Part shown: positions 38,715 to 46,975 of the stretch, piece by piece
Layout: the number at the start of each line of letters is the position of its first letter
How positions within the stretch are numbered: position 1 is the first letter of the stretch
Source of the DNA: CAYUQT01 sp964446835
GTDB taxonomy: Bacteria > Planctomycetota > Phycisphaerae > UBA1845 > JAFGLZ01
Reading direction: 5' to 3'
NCBI GenBank assembly: GCA_964446835.1
Contig: CAYUQT010000010.1
Span: 62,001 to 126,000, forward strand
DNA length: 64,000 bases
Notes under the pieces: model-generated
The model's input: the letters and a program-made list of their open reading frames with translations, nothing else
Told to the model about the DNA's origin: nothing
Databases searched by the model: none
Made by a program: the position numbers and the translations under genes

Positions 38715-39927
38715 CAACACCATGGCAGGTGCCCTGCAGAAGGTCAAGAAAGAGCTTGGCCGTCACGCCGTGATTCTGCACACGCGGACGTTCAGGCAAG
38801 GGGGCTTCCTGGGACTGGGCGGCAAGAACGTCGTTGAGATCACGGCCACAACGCCTTCGGCTGAGATGCCCGTCGCGAAGGTGCCGGTGCGGACCGCAGG
38901 GCGTTTGGCGGCCAGGGTCTCACAGGCGGAACCGCCCGCCACGAAAGTGCCGACGACCCTCTTGGACTCCGTGCGTCCCGCGGCCTCCGCATCTGCCGCA
39001 GCGGCGCCGGCTCCCGATTCGCTCCGCAACGATCTGGGCATGATTCGGTCGATGGTCGAGCAACTCGTCAGCGAGTCGCGGCAGTCGCGAACCTCGACCG
39101 TTCCGTCGGAACTCTGCGAGGCATACACGCAACTCATCTCGCAGCAGGTGGCCGACGAGGTGGCCCGCGATCTGCTGGGTCAGGTCCGCGAGGACCTCAC
39201 CGGCGAGCAGATGCGTGATCCGCGGTGCGTTCAGGAGCGTCTGGCCCGATGCCTCTCGGAGATGATTCCCGAGGGAGGCGCCATTCAGTTTGACCCGTCG
39301 ATGGGGCGAGCTCGAGTCGTGGCTCTGGTCGGACCAACCGGTGTGGGCAAGACGACGACCATCGCCAAACTGGCGGCTCACTACAAGCTGCGTCAGAACC
39401 GTAGCGTAGGGCTGATCACGATCGACACCTATCGCATAGCGGCCGTCGATCAGCTTCGCACCTACGCCCGGATCATCGATGTCCCCCTCGAGGTGGTCCT
39501 CTCGCCCGAGGAACTGAGCGATGCGATCGGGCAGATGCGGTCGATGGACCTCATCCTGATCGATACCGCCGGTCGAAGCCAGAACGACACGATCCGGCTG
39601 AATGAGTTGAAGGCATTTTTCGATCGTGTACCGCCGGACGAGATCCACCTGGTCGTCTCGGGCACCGCGACGGCCGGCCACATCCGTTCGGCGATCGAAC
39701 ACTTCGGGCGGCTGGGTGCCGATCGAATCATACTGACCAAGCTGGACGAGGCCGTTGGCTTCGGCGTCATCCTGGCGGCAGTGCGAACGGTGGAAAAAAA
39801 GCTGAGCTATGTTACCATGGGTCAGGACGTTCCCGACGACATTGGCGTGGGTCGGGCCGGTGATCTGGCGCGGTTGATCCTGGGCCAGGAACCTTCATTG
39901 GCCCATCTCCGGACGTTCACTGAGTAA
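38692..39927 (+). CDS. flhF: Flagellar SRP-like GTPase FlhF
   Basis: FlhF is an SRP-type GTPase that places the flagellum. The 411-residue protein has the typical N-terminal B domain (MNLRTYRDNTMAGALQKVKKELG), a linker rich in Ala and Pro, and the NG domain with G1 GPTGVGKTTT, DTYRIAAVDQLRTYA, G3 DTAGRSQND and G4 TKLDE. It begins inside the end of flhA and stops 2 nt before flhG, so the three are translationally coupled. The presence of FlhF with FlhG suggests a controlled flagellar number and polar placement. Confidence 0.95.
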   Translation: MNLRTYRDNTMAGALQKVKKELGRHAVILHTRTFRQGGFLGLGGKNVVEITATTPSAEMPVAKVPVRTAGRLAARVSQAEPPATKVPTTLLDSVRPAASASAAAAPAPDSLRNDLGMIRSMVEQLVSESRQSRTSTVPSELCEAYTQLISQQVADEVARDLLGQVREDLTGEQMRDPRCVQERLARCLSEMIPEGGAIQFDPSMGRARVVALVGPTGVGKTTTIAKLAAHYKLRQNRSVGLITIDTYRIAAVDQLRTYARIIDVPLEVVLSPEELSDAIGQMRSMDLILIDTAGRSQNDTIRLNELKAFFDRVPPDEIHLVVSGTATAGHIRSAIEHFGRLGADRIILTKLDEAVGFGVILAAVRTVEKKLSYVTMGQDVPDDIGVGRAGDLARLILGQEPSLAHLRTFTE

Positions 39928-39929
39928 CT

Positions 39930-40784
39930 ATGGGCGCACACGCGGATCAGGCAGATCGACTTCGGCAGCTCGTTCGAGACGGGCGCAGCACCAGCCGATT
40001 GGTGGCAGTCACCAGCGGTAAGGGCGGCGTCGGCAAGACGAACGTGGCGGTCAATGTGGCCATCTGTCTGGCGGCGCGAGGGCATCGGGTGGTGCTGATC
40101 GATGCTGACCTCGGCCTGGCCAATGCAGACGTCCTGCTCGACCTGAACGCCCAGTACAACCTGAGCCATGTGATCAGCGGCACCAAATCCATCGAGCAGG
40201 TTCTGGTGGATGCACCCGGCGGAATCCGGCTGATCCTCGGCACCTCCGGTGTCGGGCGGCTGGCGAACCTCAGCGAATTCGAGCGACACAACCTGGTGCA
40301 GTCCATGGCCCACCTGGAGTCGCTGGCGGATATCGTCGTGCTGGATTGTGCCGCAGGAATCTCACGCAACGTGATGACTTTCGCCGCAGCGGCGGATTTT
40401 GTTATAATAGTAACTACGCCGGAACCCACAGCCCTGACGGACGCGTACGCGACCGCCAAGGTGCTGAGTCGTGAACGGTTCGAGTCGTCGCTGGGTGTGG
40501 TCGTCAATATGGCCACGAGCAGCACCGAGGCTCAGGCATCGGCCAATCGGCTGATCGACGTCGCCCGCCGATTCCTGAAGCTGGAGGTGGCCAACAGCGG
40601 CTACATTCTCCGGGATGAGCATGTGGCCATGGCCGTACGCCAACGGGTGCCCGTGGTCCTGAAGTATCCGAGATCGCCCGCCAGCACGTGTATGGCGGCG
40701 GTGGCGACAAAGCTTGCCAGGGATACATTGGCAGGCAAGACGCACGAAGGGTTCTTTCGCCGTGTAGCGAATCTGTTCTTCTGA
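39930..40784 (+). CDS. flhG: Flagellar number regulator FlhG (MinD-like ATPase)
   Basis: FlhG limits the number of flagella and stimulates FlhF GTPase activity. The 284-residue protein has the deviant Walker A SGKGGVGKTNVAVNVA, the switch DADLGLANADVLLDL and Walker B-like DIVVLDCAAG. The N-terminal stretch HADQADRLRQLVR resembles the DQA-type FlhF-activating helix. It starts 2 nt after flhF; a small membrane protein follows. Confidence 0.93.
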   Translation: MGAHADQADRLRQLVRDGRSTSRLVAVTSGKGGVGKTNVAVNVAICLAARGHRVVLIDADLGLANADVLLDLNAQYNLSHVISGTKSIEQVLVDAPGGIRLILGTSGVGRLANLSEFERHNLVQSMAHLESLADIVVLDCAAGISRNVMTFAAAADFVIIVTTPEPTALTDAYATAKVLSRERFESSLGVVVNMATSSTEAQASANRLIDVARRFLKLEVANSGYILRDEHVAMAVRQRVPVVLKYPRSPASTCMAAVATKLARDTLAGKTHEGFFRRVANLFF

Positions 40785-40814
40785 CGCACGGTTTTAGGCT
40801 GAGCCGCGGCATGG

Positions 40815-41180
40815 ATGGCTGCGGTAAGCGACAAGGACGTTGCCGAGATGGTTCGTATCACAGGGGCAAGCCTGGCCCTGCTGGCGTTCGCAGTTACGAT
40901 TCTGCGCGGGTTGGAAGTCGGTAACCCGGCGGAGACAGTCCTCAGCAGGGCACTGTATGCGATGGCGTGCTTCCTCTTCCTCGGTCTGGCCGCGGGGTGG
41001 GTAGGTCAGACCGTCCTCGAAGAACACAACCGGCAACAACAGGATATTGAAGCTGCCGCCCGGAAGGCGGAGCAGCAGGAGGATGTCGCCGAAAGTGGCG
41101 GGACGTCGACGCAGACTTCCGGCAAGGCTTCGGCTCGCGCATCGGAAGGATCCGGTGTTCGCGCAGGGGCCAGTCGTTAG
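40815..41180 (+). CDS. Small membrane protein within the flagellar cluster
   Basis: The 121-residue protein has two hydrophobic segments (SLALLAFAVTILRGL and ALYAMACFLFLGLAAGWVGQTVL), followed by a charged, Gln/Glu/Ser-rich tail from about residue 70 (HNRQQQDIEAAARKAEQQ). It sits between flhG and fliA, 30 nt after flhG, and is therefore presumably part of the flagellar operon. No family was recognised. Roles in export or motor assembly are possible but not shown. Confidence 0.7.
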   Translation: MAAVSDKDVAEMVRITGASLALLAFAVTILRGLEVGNPAETVLSRALYAMACFLFLGLAAGWVGQTVLEEHNRQQQDIEAAARKAEQQEDVAESGGTSTQTSGKASARASEGSGVRAGASR

Positions 41181-41260
41181 ATTCGGCGCACCGGCGCCGA
41201 CGGAGACCCACATTCGCTGTCGTGTGTATGAGTTGAGGCTGCCGCTCAAGGAGGAGTCGG

Positions 41261-42040
41261 ATGGTCAAGACCAGGACTGAAAAAGAGATGTTGTCCCTTT
41301 GGAAGAAGTACAAGAGAGAGGGCACCAAAGAGCTTCGCAATGTGCTCATGGAGCACTACCTGCCCCTCGTCAAGTACAACGCCGAGCGCATTTGCGCCAA
41401 GCTTCCCGACGAGGTCGAGCTGGACGATCTGATGTCCGCCGGCATCTTCGGACTGATGGACGCGATCGACGCGTTCGATCTGAAGCGGGGCGTGAAGTTC
41501 GAGACCTACTCGGCTACGCGGATTCGCGGGGCAATCCTCGACGAACTCCGCAACATGGACTGGGTGCCCCGTCTGGTTCGCTCTCGCGCCCACAAGCTCG
41601 AAGCCGTCAGCCGGACGCTCGAAGCCGAGCTGGGACGCATCCCCACCCAGGATGAGATCGCTCGCCGGATGGGCATGACGCGAGAAGACTTCGATCGCAT
41701 GGTCCGCGATGCCACGGCCGTCACACAGGTCTCCCTGAACCGCAAGTACTTCGAGACCGATTCCCACAAGGATATTCGCGAGATCGACGTGCTCGAGGAC
41801 AAGCGCGGCAAGGACCCCGTCAACGAGATTCAGAGCCGCGACCTTCGCGAGTTCGTCACCCGCGGGCTGAGCCGCGCCGAGCGCCTCATCGTCGTGCTGT
41901 ACTACTACGAAGAAATGACGATGAAAGAGATCGGTTCGACGCTCGACCTGAGCGAATCGCGCGTCTCGCAGATGCACTCGTCGATCATCAATCGGCTCAA
42001 GGCGCAGTTGACGCACCGTCGCAAGGAACTGCGGGCGTAA
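41261..42040 (+). CDS. fliA: Flagellar sigma factor FliA (sigma-28)
   Basis: FliA directs RNA polymerase to late flagellar genes. The 259-residue protein carries region 2 (VKYNAERICAKLPDEVELDDLMSAGIFGLMDAIDAFD, FETYSATRIRGAILDELRNMDWVPRLVR), region 3 (LGRIPTQDEIARRMGM) and region 4 (MTMKEIGSTLDLSESRVSQMHSSI), as in the FliA/WhiG group. AAGGAGGAG lies 5 nt before the ATG. No FlgM-like anti-sigma gene was recognised next to it. Confidence 0.96.
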   Translation: MVKTRTEKEMLSLWKKYKREGTKELRNVLMEHYLPLVKYNAERICAKLPDEVELDDLMSAGIFGLMDAIDAFDLKRGVKFETYSATRIRGAILDELRNMDWVPRLVRSRAHKLEAVSRTLEAELGRIPTQDEIARRMGMTREDFDRMVRDATAVTQVSLNRKYFETDSHKDIREIDVLEDKRGKDPVNEIQSRDLREFVTRGLSRAERLIVVLYYYEEMTMKEIGSTLDLSESRVSQMHSSIINRLKAQLTHRRKELRA

Positions 42041-42374
42041 CGTCCCCTCGCCCGCTGCCGTTTCGAAGCGGGCGGCAGGACCGCGCGGGCGGTCGTGATG
42101 TGCCGGGGGCCTTCGGGCCTTGCCCCCACGAGTCGGTCGGCGACCTGCTCCGTTTCAGATCATACGCCCCGTGAGCATGCGAGAACGCGTCAAGTCCTTC
42201 GTTCGCTGCCACGGGTTTACGTCGCAGACGGTCCATCCGATCTCCACTCCACAGTCCAGGCTACGAGTCATCCGGGTCCCTCCCTAGGGCGTCATCGGCC
42301 CCACTCCTTTCAAGACAGTCTCGCTCGATCGCCGATATCCAGAAGGGAACGCCGCGCACGAATCGGGTAGCCCT
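42041..42374. other. Intergenic region, 334 bp, after fliA
   Basis: I see no gene, terminator or repeat here. A promoter for the next small gene may lie within it. Confidence 0.4.
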
Positions 42375-42704
42375 ATGACAGCACTCCCCACGAATGTGAC
42401 TACATCCGTCCTTCAGAGCGCCAGCCAGCAGCAACTGGCAGGTGCGTCTCTGGATCGCGAGCACAACTTCGCCGCTCGAGCGGCCCGCGAAGGCACTCTC
42501 CGCGAGATCCAGCGTGAGGACGATGTCGTCGCCGACGAAGGCGAGATGACGATCAACGGCGAGGGTGGCGGTGGGGGTCAGGGACGCAGTTTCTCAGAAG
42601 GTGAAGGCGAAGACACCGACACCACCGGACAGGGCGACTCCAACCTTCACGGTGGCGTCACTCAGGATTCCACCGGGCAGTTTCACGTCGACATTGAAGC
42701 GTAA
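42375..42704 (+). CDS. Small acidic Gly-rich protein
   Basis: The 109-residue protein has a Gln/Ala-rich start (VLQSASQQQLAGASLDREHNFAARAA), an acidic stretch and a Gly/Glu-rich, probably disordered tail (NGEGGGGGQGRS, EGEDTDTTGQGDSN) ending in FHVDIEA. It has no signal peptide. Its position after fliA suggests a flagellar link, such as a secreted or hook-related accessory protein, but this is inference. The low-complexity composition leaves some doubt that it is a real gene. Confidence 0.5.
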   Translation: MTALPTNVTTSVLQSASQQQLAGASLDREHNFAARAAREGTLREIQREDDVVADEGEMTINGEGGGGGQGRSFSEGEGEDTDTTGQGDSNLHGGVTQDSTGQFHVDIEA

Positions 42705-42749
42705 CACGCGATACAGGCATGCCGGCCGGTTCGGTACCCCCGCGGCGGA

Positions 42750-44222
42750 TCACTCGTACGCATAGCGGGTCTGCCGAAGGGCGCGTCGCATGCGAGCGGC
42801 CGCCAAGGCGCACAGGAATAGCGGTAATACATGGCAGGCCAGGGCAAGGGCTGTGAACCCCCGCATGTCCTCAGAGGCGGTCAGGTACAGCCACCCCATG
42901 GACTGTGGCCACCCGCGGGTCTCCCCCCAAAGCAGAAACAGCATCACAGGCAATTCGGACAGACCGATCGGAAGCAGCCAGATCGACTGATAGAACGCGA
43001 TCGTCGCGGGGCGCCGCATCGGACGGAACCCAAAGAGGCTCAATGCCCACCCCAGCCCGCCCGCAGCCAGTAGGAAGACGCACGCGGTAGCCAGGTAGGC
43101 CGTAAGCAGGATCACCAGGCCGGTCCATGCACCGCTGATGGTGCCGAACAGGCTTGTCATCGGCTTGCCCATGCTCGGAGACATCATCAGGATCACCACC
43201 ATCGGGCAACCCAGGAGGCCCCCGAACAGGCCGACACGCACCGCAAAGCGTCGGGCCGCCTCGTATCCCCCTCGGATGGCCAGGCGTCGATAGTAGTCCT
43301 TCTGAAAGAAGATCTTCAGACTCGTCGCGAAGAAACCCGACATCTGTTCGTCGGCGCCGGTGGCGATTGCCCTTGCCGACGGGGTTCGGTATTCCGGGAC
43401 GGACGTTCGGATCGGCGTGCCGCACTCCGGGCAACAGCTTCCGACATCGATCCCGTCGAGACAGTAGCCGCAATCCTGGCACCGCAACACCTCGGGACCG
43501 GCCTCCGGGCCGTGCGAAGTTTCGGTTCGCCCCGTGCCTGAACGCACCACCATCCGCAACAACCACAGGGCGTACACCGCAATGATCAACACGAGGAAGG
43601 GCATCTGATCCGACCGAATGGTCTTGCCGTCTCCTGTCGTGAGCAACAACGCCTGAAGCGCCACCCCAAGCACCACAAGCGAGGTCGACGACCAGAGGGT
43701 CAGTCTTACGGATCGTGCCAGCAGCCGGAGCGGCCGTTCACCCGTCGTGATATAGGGCATCACCAGAATCGCCAGGATCAAAAGCGGCAGCTCGAAATTG
43801 AGGCCCGCCCTGATCCCGAGTCCCATCGCGAAGTGTGCCGGACAACACGTCGTGCTGGCCGTCGTGGTAAACGCCTTGATCCAGGGCGATCGGACGGCCT
43901 CGGACGGTTTCGGCTGCTCCAGCAGGCCCCGATAGGCCTGGACGGGCCACCGACCGGCCACATGCGCCACCAGACCGTACCGATTGTTGTCGAACGCCGT
44001 GATCACGCACCCGACACCGAACGTTGCCCAGATCAGATGGGCCAGCAGGGCGGCCGTCCAACCGGCCTTGACGAAGGTCGATCCCGTGCGCTGTGGCAAG
44101 AACCAGAAGACGGGGGCGCCCAGGATCATGACCGGCCATGGCAACCGATCCATCGACCACCGATCCGATCCGGTCGCTGTTCCTGCATGAGTTCGTGAGA
44201 TGCTCTCAGTCCGAGTCTGCAT
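42750..44222 (-). CDS. Multi-pass membrane protein with a zinc ribbon
   Basis: The start at 44222 has AGGAAG upstream and lies 17 nt inside the end of the preceding gene, so the two are translationally coupled. The 490-residue protein has about ten hydrophobic segments in two groups (residues ~30-235 and ~350-480). Between them is a zinc-ribbon-like motif CQDCGYCLDGIDVGSCCPECG. This plan is common in planctomycete membrane proteins of the Yip1-like kind with an N- or mid-protein ribbon. The function is unknown. Confidence 0.75.
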   Translation of the reverse strand: MQTRTESISRTHAGTATGSDRWSMDRLPWPVMILGAPVFWFLPQRTGSTFVKAGWTAALLAHLIWATFGVGCVITAFDNNRYGLVAHVAGRWPVQAYRGLLEQPKPSEAVRSPWIKAFTTTASTTCCPAHFAMGLGIRAGLNFELPLLILAILVMPYITTGERPLRLLARSVRLTLWSSTSLVVLGVALQALLLTTGDGKTIRSDQMPFLVLIIAVYALWLLRMVVRSGTGRTETSHGPEAGPEVLRCQDCGYCLDGIDVGSCCPECGTPIRTSVPEYRTPSARAIATGADEQMSGFFATSLKIFFQKDYYRRLAIRGGYEAARRFAVRVGLFGGLLGCPMVVILMMSPSMGKPMTSLFGTISGAWTGLVILLTAYLATACVFLLAAGGLGWALSLFGFRPMRRPATIAFYQSIWLLPIGLSELPVMLFLLWGETRGWPQSMGWLYLTASEDMRGFTALALACHVLPLFLCALAAARMRRALRQTRYAYE

Positions 44223-45819
44223 CGATTCTTCCTGTTGTGGGGGACGTCGACAGCACATTAAGCCATTCCACGTCGGGCTTGCCTCGCTTCTTCAGGACGT
44301 AGACGATGTCCCACTGAGATCCTTGGGGAGAAGAATCTTCGGCCACACCTCCGCCATCCGCACCATCCAGTCCCACCGAATAGACCACGGGGCCCCGTTT
44401 CTTGTCGCAGCGGTATCGATAGGGCCCTTTCCCGCAGGGGTCGATGGGCAGGGCGTCGAGGTATTGAGGTACGAGTTCCCCCAGGTCGTCGGGGTATTCG
44501 CCCTGTTCGTCCTTGTAGGCCGACAGGGCCAGATGAATCGCCGTTGCATCGAGGTCGGTTCGGGTCTGAACGTAGTCAATTACATGGTGCCCGTAATGTG
44601 CGAGGGCTCCGTGGGCATTCAGGAGCTTGTCGGCGTGGTCGAAGCTCCAGCCCTGATCCGACGTGGGTGGAAAAACGGCGTCCGACACGGATGCCCCGGC
44701 ATTAAGCGTCGCGCAGGCCGCCGCCCTGACTCGGATCGTCTCGATCAGGGGCTTCTCGGCAAGAAGCGCCAGTTGGTCGAACTGTCCGTTCAGGCGGCGG
44801 TTCACGGCGGTACGATCGTCGAAGAGCGGCGAGAACAGGTTGAGGGCTCGCAGTACCGGATTTTTTCTCTGGCGGTAGTAGACGAACCACCCGTTTCCGG
44901 AGGCATCCTTCGTGAACAGTCGATCGACGTGCTGTTCGATCCACACCCGCTCACCGCGGAGTCCGAGTCTCCATTCCTCCCGCCAGTCGTAGGGATACGT
45001 GGCGAGCCATCGGGCGAAGTCACACTTGGCGCTCGCGGGGATGTCGAACTCTCCGAGCCAGCGGAGAACCTCGATCATCGCGTCGTGTGTGCGAAAACGG
45101 TAGCCGCTGATGAGGCGGTCGGTCGTTCGCGACGAGTGCCGGGGGGCGGACAGCCGAACAATGGTCTCGATCTCCGCCGTGGCCTTGCCAAAGTCCCCCC
45201 GCTCGGCCATCTCGCGACGGGCTCGAAGTGTGAACAGGAGTGTCGCCAGCTTGGGTGGATGAGCGTAACCCAGATAGGGTGGTTTGCTTCTGGGGAGTAT
45301 TCCATCTCTGTGCGTCAGACAAAACGGGCTATCGGATAAGGCAGCGATTGTATCGAGGGCCTGCCGGATGTCCGTGCGGTCCATGTAGGCAACGATTCCC
45401 GACAGCAGGAGCCGCTTGGAGGGATTCCACTCACCGACAAGTCCGTTCCAGGGAGACAAGGGGACATTTCGGCCTGAGGCCGATGGGGCCCTCTTCGTCT
45501 TTGCGGGCTTGCTCTGTTCATCCCGTTCGACGCAGTCGGCGTACGGGATGAACGCAGGAACCGTCACATCCGAAGGGAAGGACAATCGCTTCAGGGCCGC
45601 TGCCATCTCCCGACTGCGGTCGTTCGGACTCGAAGGAGGGGCAAGCCCAAGATCGGGGTCATCCGCATCGGGCAGCAGGGGGGGCATATTCAGCAGTCGA
45701 GGCAAGGCGAAGAAGATTACCCAAGCGATGCCGGCGACGGCCAGGCAAAGACGGATGAGCCATCGACGCCGCAGGCGAGAACGAACGACCAGGGCTGATG
45801 ACTGATTGTCGGTGTTCAT
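44206..45819 (-). CDS. Membrane-anchored protein with pseudopilin-like C-terminal segment
   Basis: ATG 45819 is chosen since the 116 upstream codons of the open frame lack features. The 537-residue protein has one membrane anchor (WLIRLCLAVAGIAWVIFFALPRLL) and a large extracytoplasmic helical region. Near the end it carries a GspG/type II pseudopilin-like block: TRTDLDATAIHLALSAYKDEQGEYPDDLGELVPQYLDALPIDPCGKGPYRY, ending with SVGLDGADGGG. In GspG the matching part follows the pilin helix, and similar fusions occur in planctomycetes. Coupled to the zinc-ribbon membrane protein, it may form a surface complex; the function is unknown. Confidence 0.75.
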   Translation of the reverse strand: MNTDNQSSALVVRSRLRRRWLIRLCLAVAGIAWVIFFALPRLLNMPPLLPDADDPDLGLAPPSSPNDRSREMAAALKRLSFPSDVTVPAFIPYADCVERDEQSKPAKTKRAPSASGRNVPLSPWNGLVGEWNPSKRLLLSGIVAYMDRTDIRQALDTIAALSDSPFCLTHRDGILPRSKPPYLGYAHPPKLATLLFTLRARREMAERGDFGKATAEIETIVRLSAPRHSSRTTDRLISGYRFRTHDAMIEVLRWLGEFDIPASAKCDFARWLATYPYDWREEWRLGLRGERVWIEQHVDRLFTKDASGNGWFVYYRQRKNPVLRALNLFSPLFDDRTAVNRRLNGQFDQLALLAEKPLIETIRVRAAACATLNAGASVSDAVFPPTSDQGWSFDHADKLLNAHGALAHYGHHVIDYVQTRTDLDATAIHLALSAYKDEQGEYPDDLGELVPQYLDALPIDPCGKGPYRYRCDKKRGPVVYSVGLDGADGGGVAEDSSPQGSQWDIVYVLKKRGKPDVEWLNVLSTSPTTGRIDADSD

Positions 45820-46975
45820 CGAGCTGACTCGACTGCTCATACCCGTGTCACATGGTATCAACACAGTCGCAAGACCAAGACCACGCCATTGTACGAAATC
45901 CCCCAAGGCCCCGCACGGCACCACACGTTCCATGCTTTGCCCCCGCGCCGCAAATATCCCGCCGGGCCGACGGTCTTGTGCCGTTCTCCTTGCCCCCTTC
46001 GCCCCCGGGTATTCCGTCCGATATCTGCTCCGTTTCGTCCACAGATCGCCGGCCCCCTTCTCACTGATGGAGCAGGAGATTGATCCAACCAAGGAACTCG
46101 GGGATGAAAGCCTCGCAATCCAACGCCGCCTTATATTCCCGACAGCGCACTGGACATCGAGCCACACCCCCGCTTGTCACGTCTCTGCCCCCACCGCCCG
46201 CGCAGGTCAAGACAGAGCCGCTTCGCGCGAGCGACCGAACCGAGCACTCGACGGCCTCAACCTCGGAGTTCAGACCGGGCAGCGTCCACTCTCGTCCCCA
46301 GCCCCTGAACCCGAGACCCTCTCATCCCCGTGAGACACCTTCCAACCTTGCTCCGACCCGCGCCGGCGAAACAGGTGACATACGTGTCGAAAGTGAGACA
46401 TGGGGCGGCATGGAGGACTGCGAACTGTTCTGCCATACGGGGAATCAGCCGCTCTCATCCCGTGTCACGCCCGCAACGTGTGAAGTTTGCGTCGAAAGTG
46501 TGACATTCAGCGATGCGCGTTGTCGCAATAGGAAGGAACGCCCCCGGTTTCTCGTCCGGCCGCGACTCCCAGGTTCCTATTCCCTACCCCCCGCGTCCGA
46601 TGCCCTGATGTGCGCAACGTGTGAAATTTGCGTCGAAAGTGTGACACCGGGATGCGTGTCGGATCGCAATCGCAACAAACACCCCCGAGACGCCCTTGAA
46701 CCACGATGCCACCGGCCGCCAGACCCTGCCGTGCTCAGAATGTGGGACATATACGTCGAAAGTGTGACATTGGGCGACGGTCGAGGTCGCGATTTCAACA
46801 CCGGTCCTCGACACACCTTCGGACCACAGCTCTCAACCCCCATTCCCTACGCCCTATACCCGATACCCTGCCGGCCCCGTCTCGACGCCAAGGCCAAACG
46901 CCCCCATAATGCCTTCGATCCGTTGGGGGGCGAGGCAAGTTCACAGCGGCGAGCACTGTTTCCCGGGAGGATGCG
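45820..46975. other. Long gene-poor region, 1156 bp, with four-copy repeat
   Basis: The only structured feature is a set of four ~30-bp direct repeats at 46374-46772. A 299-codon plus frame crosses the region, but its composition is Arg/Pro/Ser-rich without domains; similar frames exist on the other strand, and I do not call it. The ribosome site GGGAGG of the next gene lies at the right end. Confidence 0.55.
46374..46772 (+). repeat. Four dispersed direct repeats with core GCGTCGAAAGTGTGACA
   Basis: Copies lie at 46374-46403, 46479-46508, 46620-46649 and 46743-46772. Consensus: TGTGA-(c/a)-AT(t/a)(t/c)(g/a)CGTCGAAAGTGTGACA. Each copy holds two TGTGA boxes 20 bp apart in direct orientation. 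The first copy is the most diverged. Start-to-start distances of the cores are 105, 141 and 123 bp. Intervening sequences are unrelated. Possible meanings are operators for one regulator, or binding repeats from the end of an IS21-like element. Confidence 0.8.

Noticed and set aside
46374..46772. The four repeats as a CRISPR array
   Set aside because: Intervals of 75-111 bp are far too long and uneven, repeats are diverged, and no cas gene is nearby.
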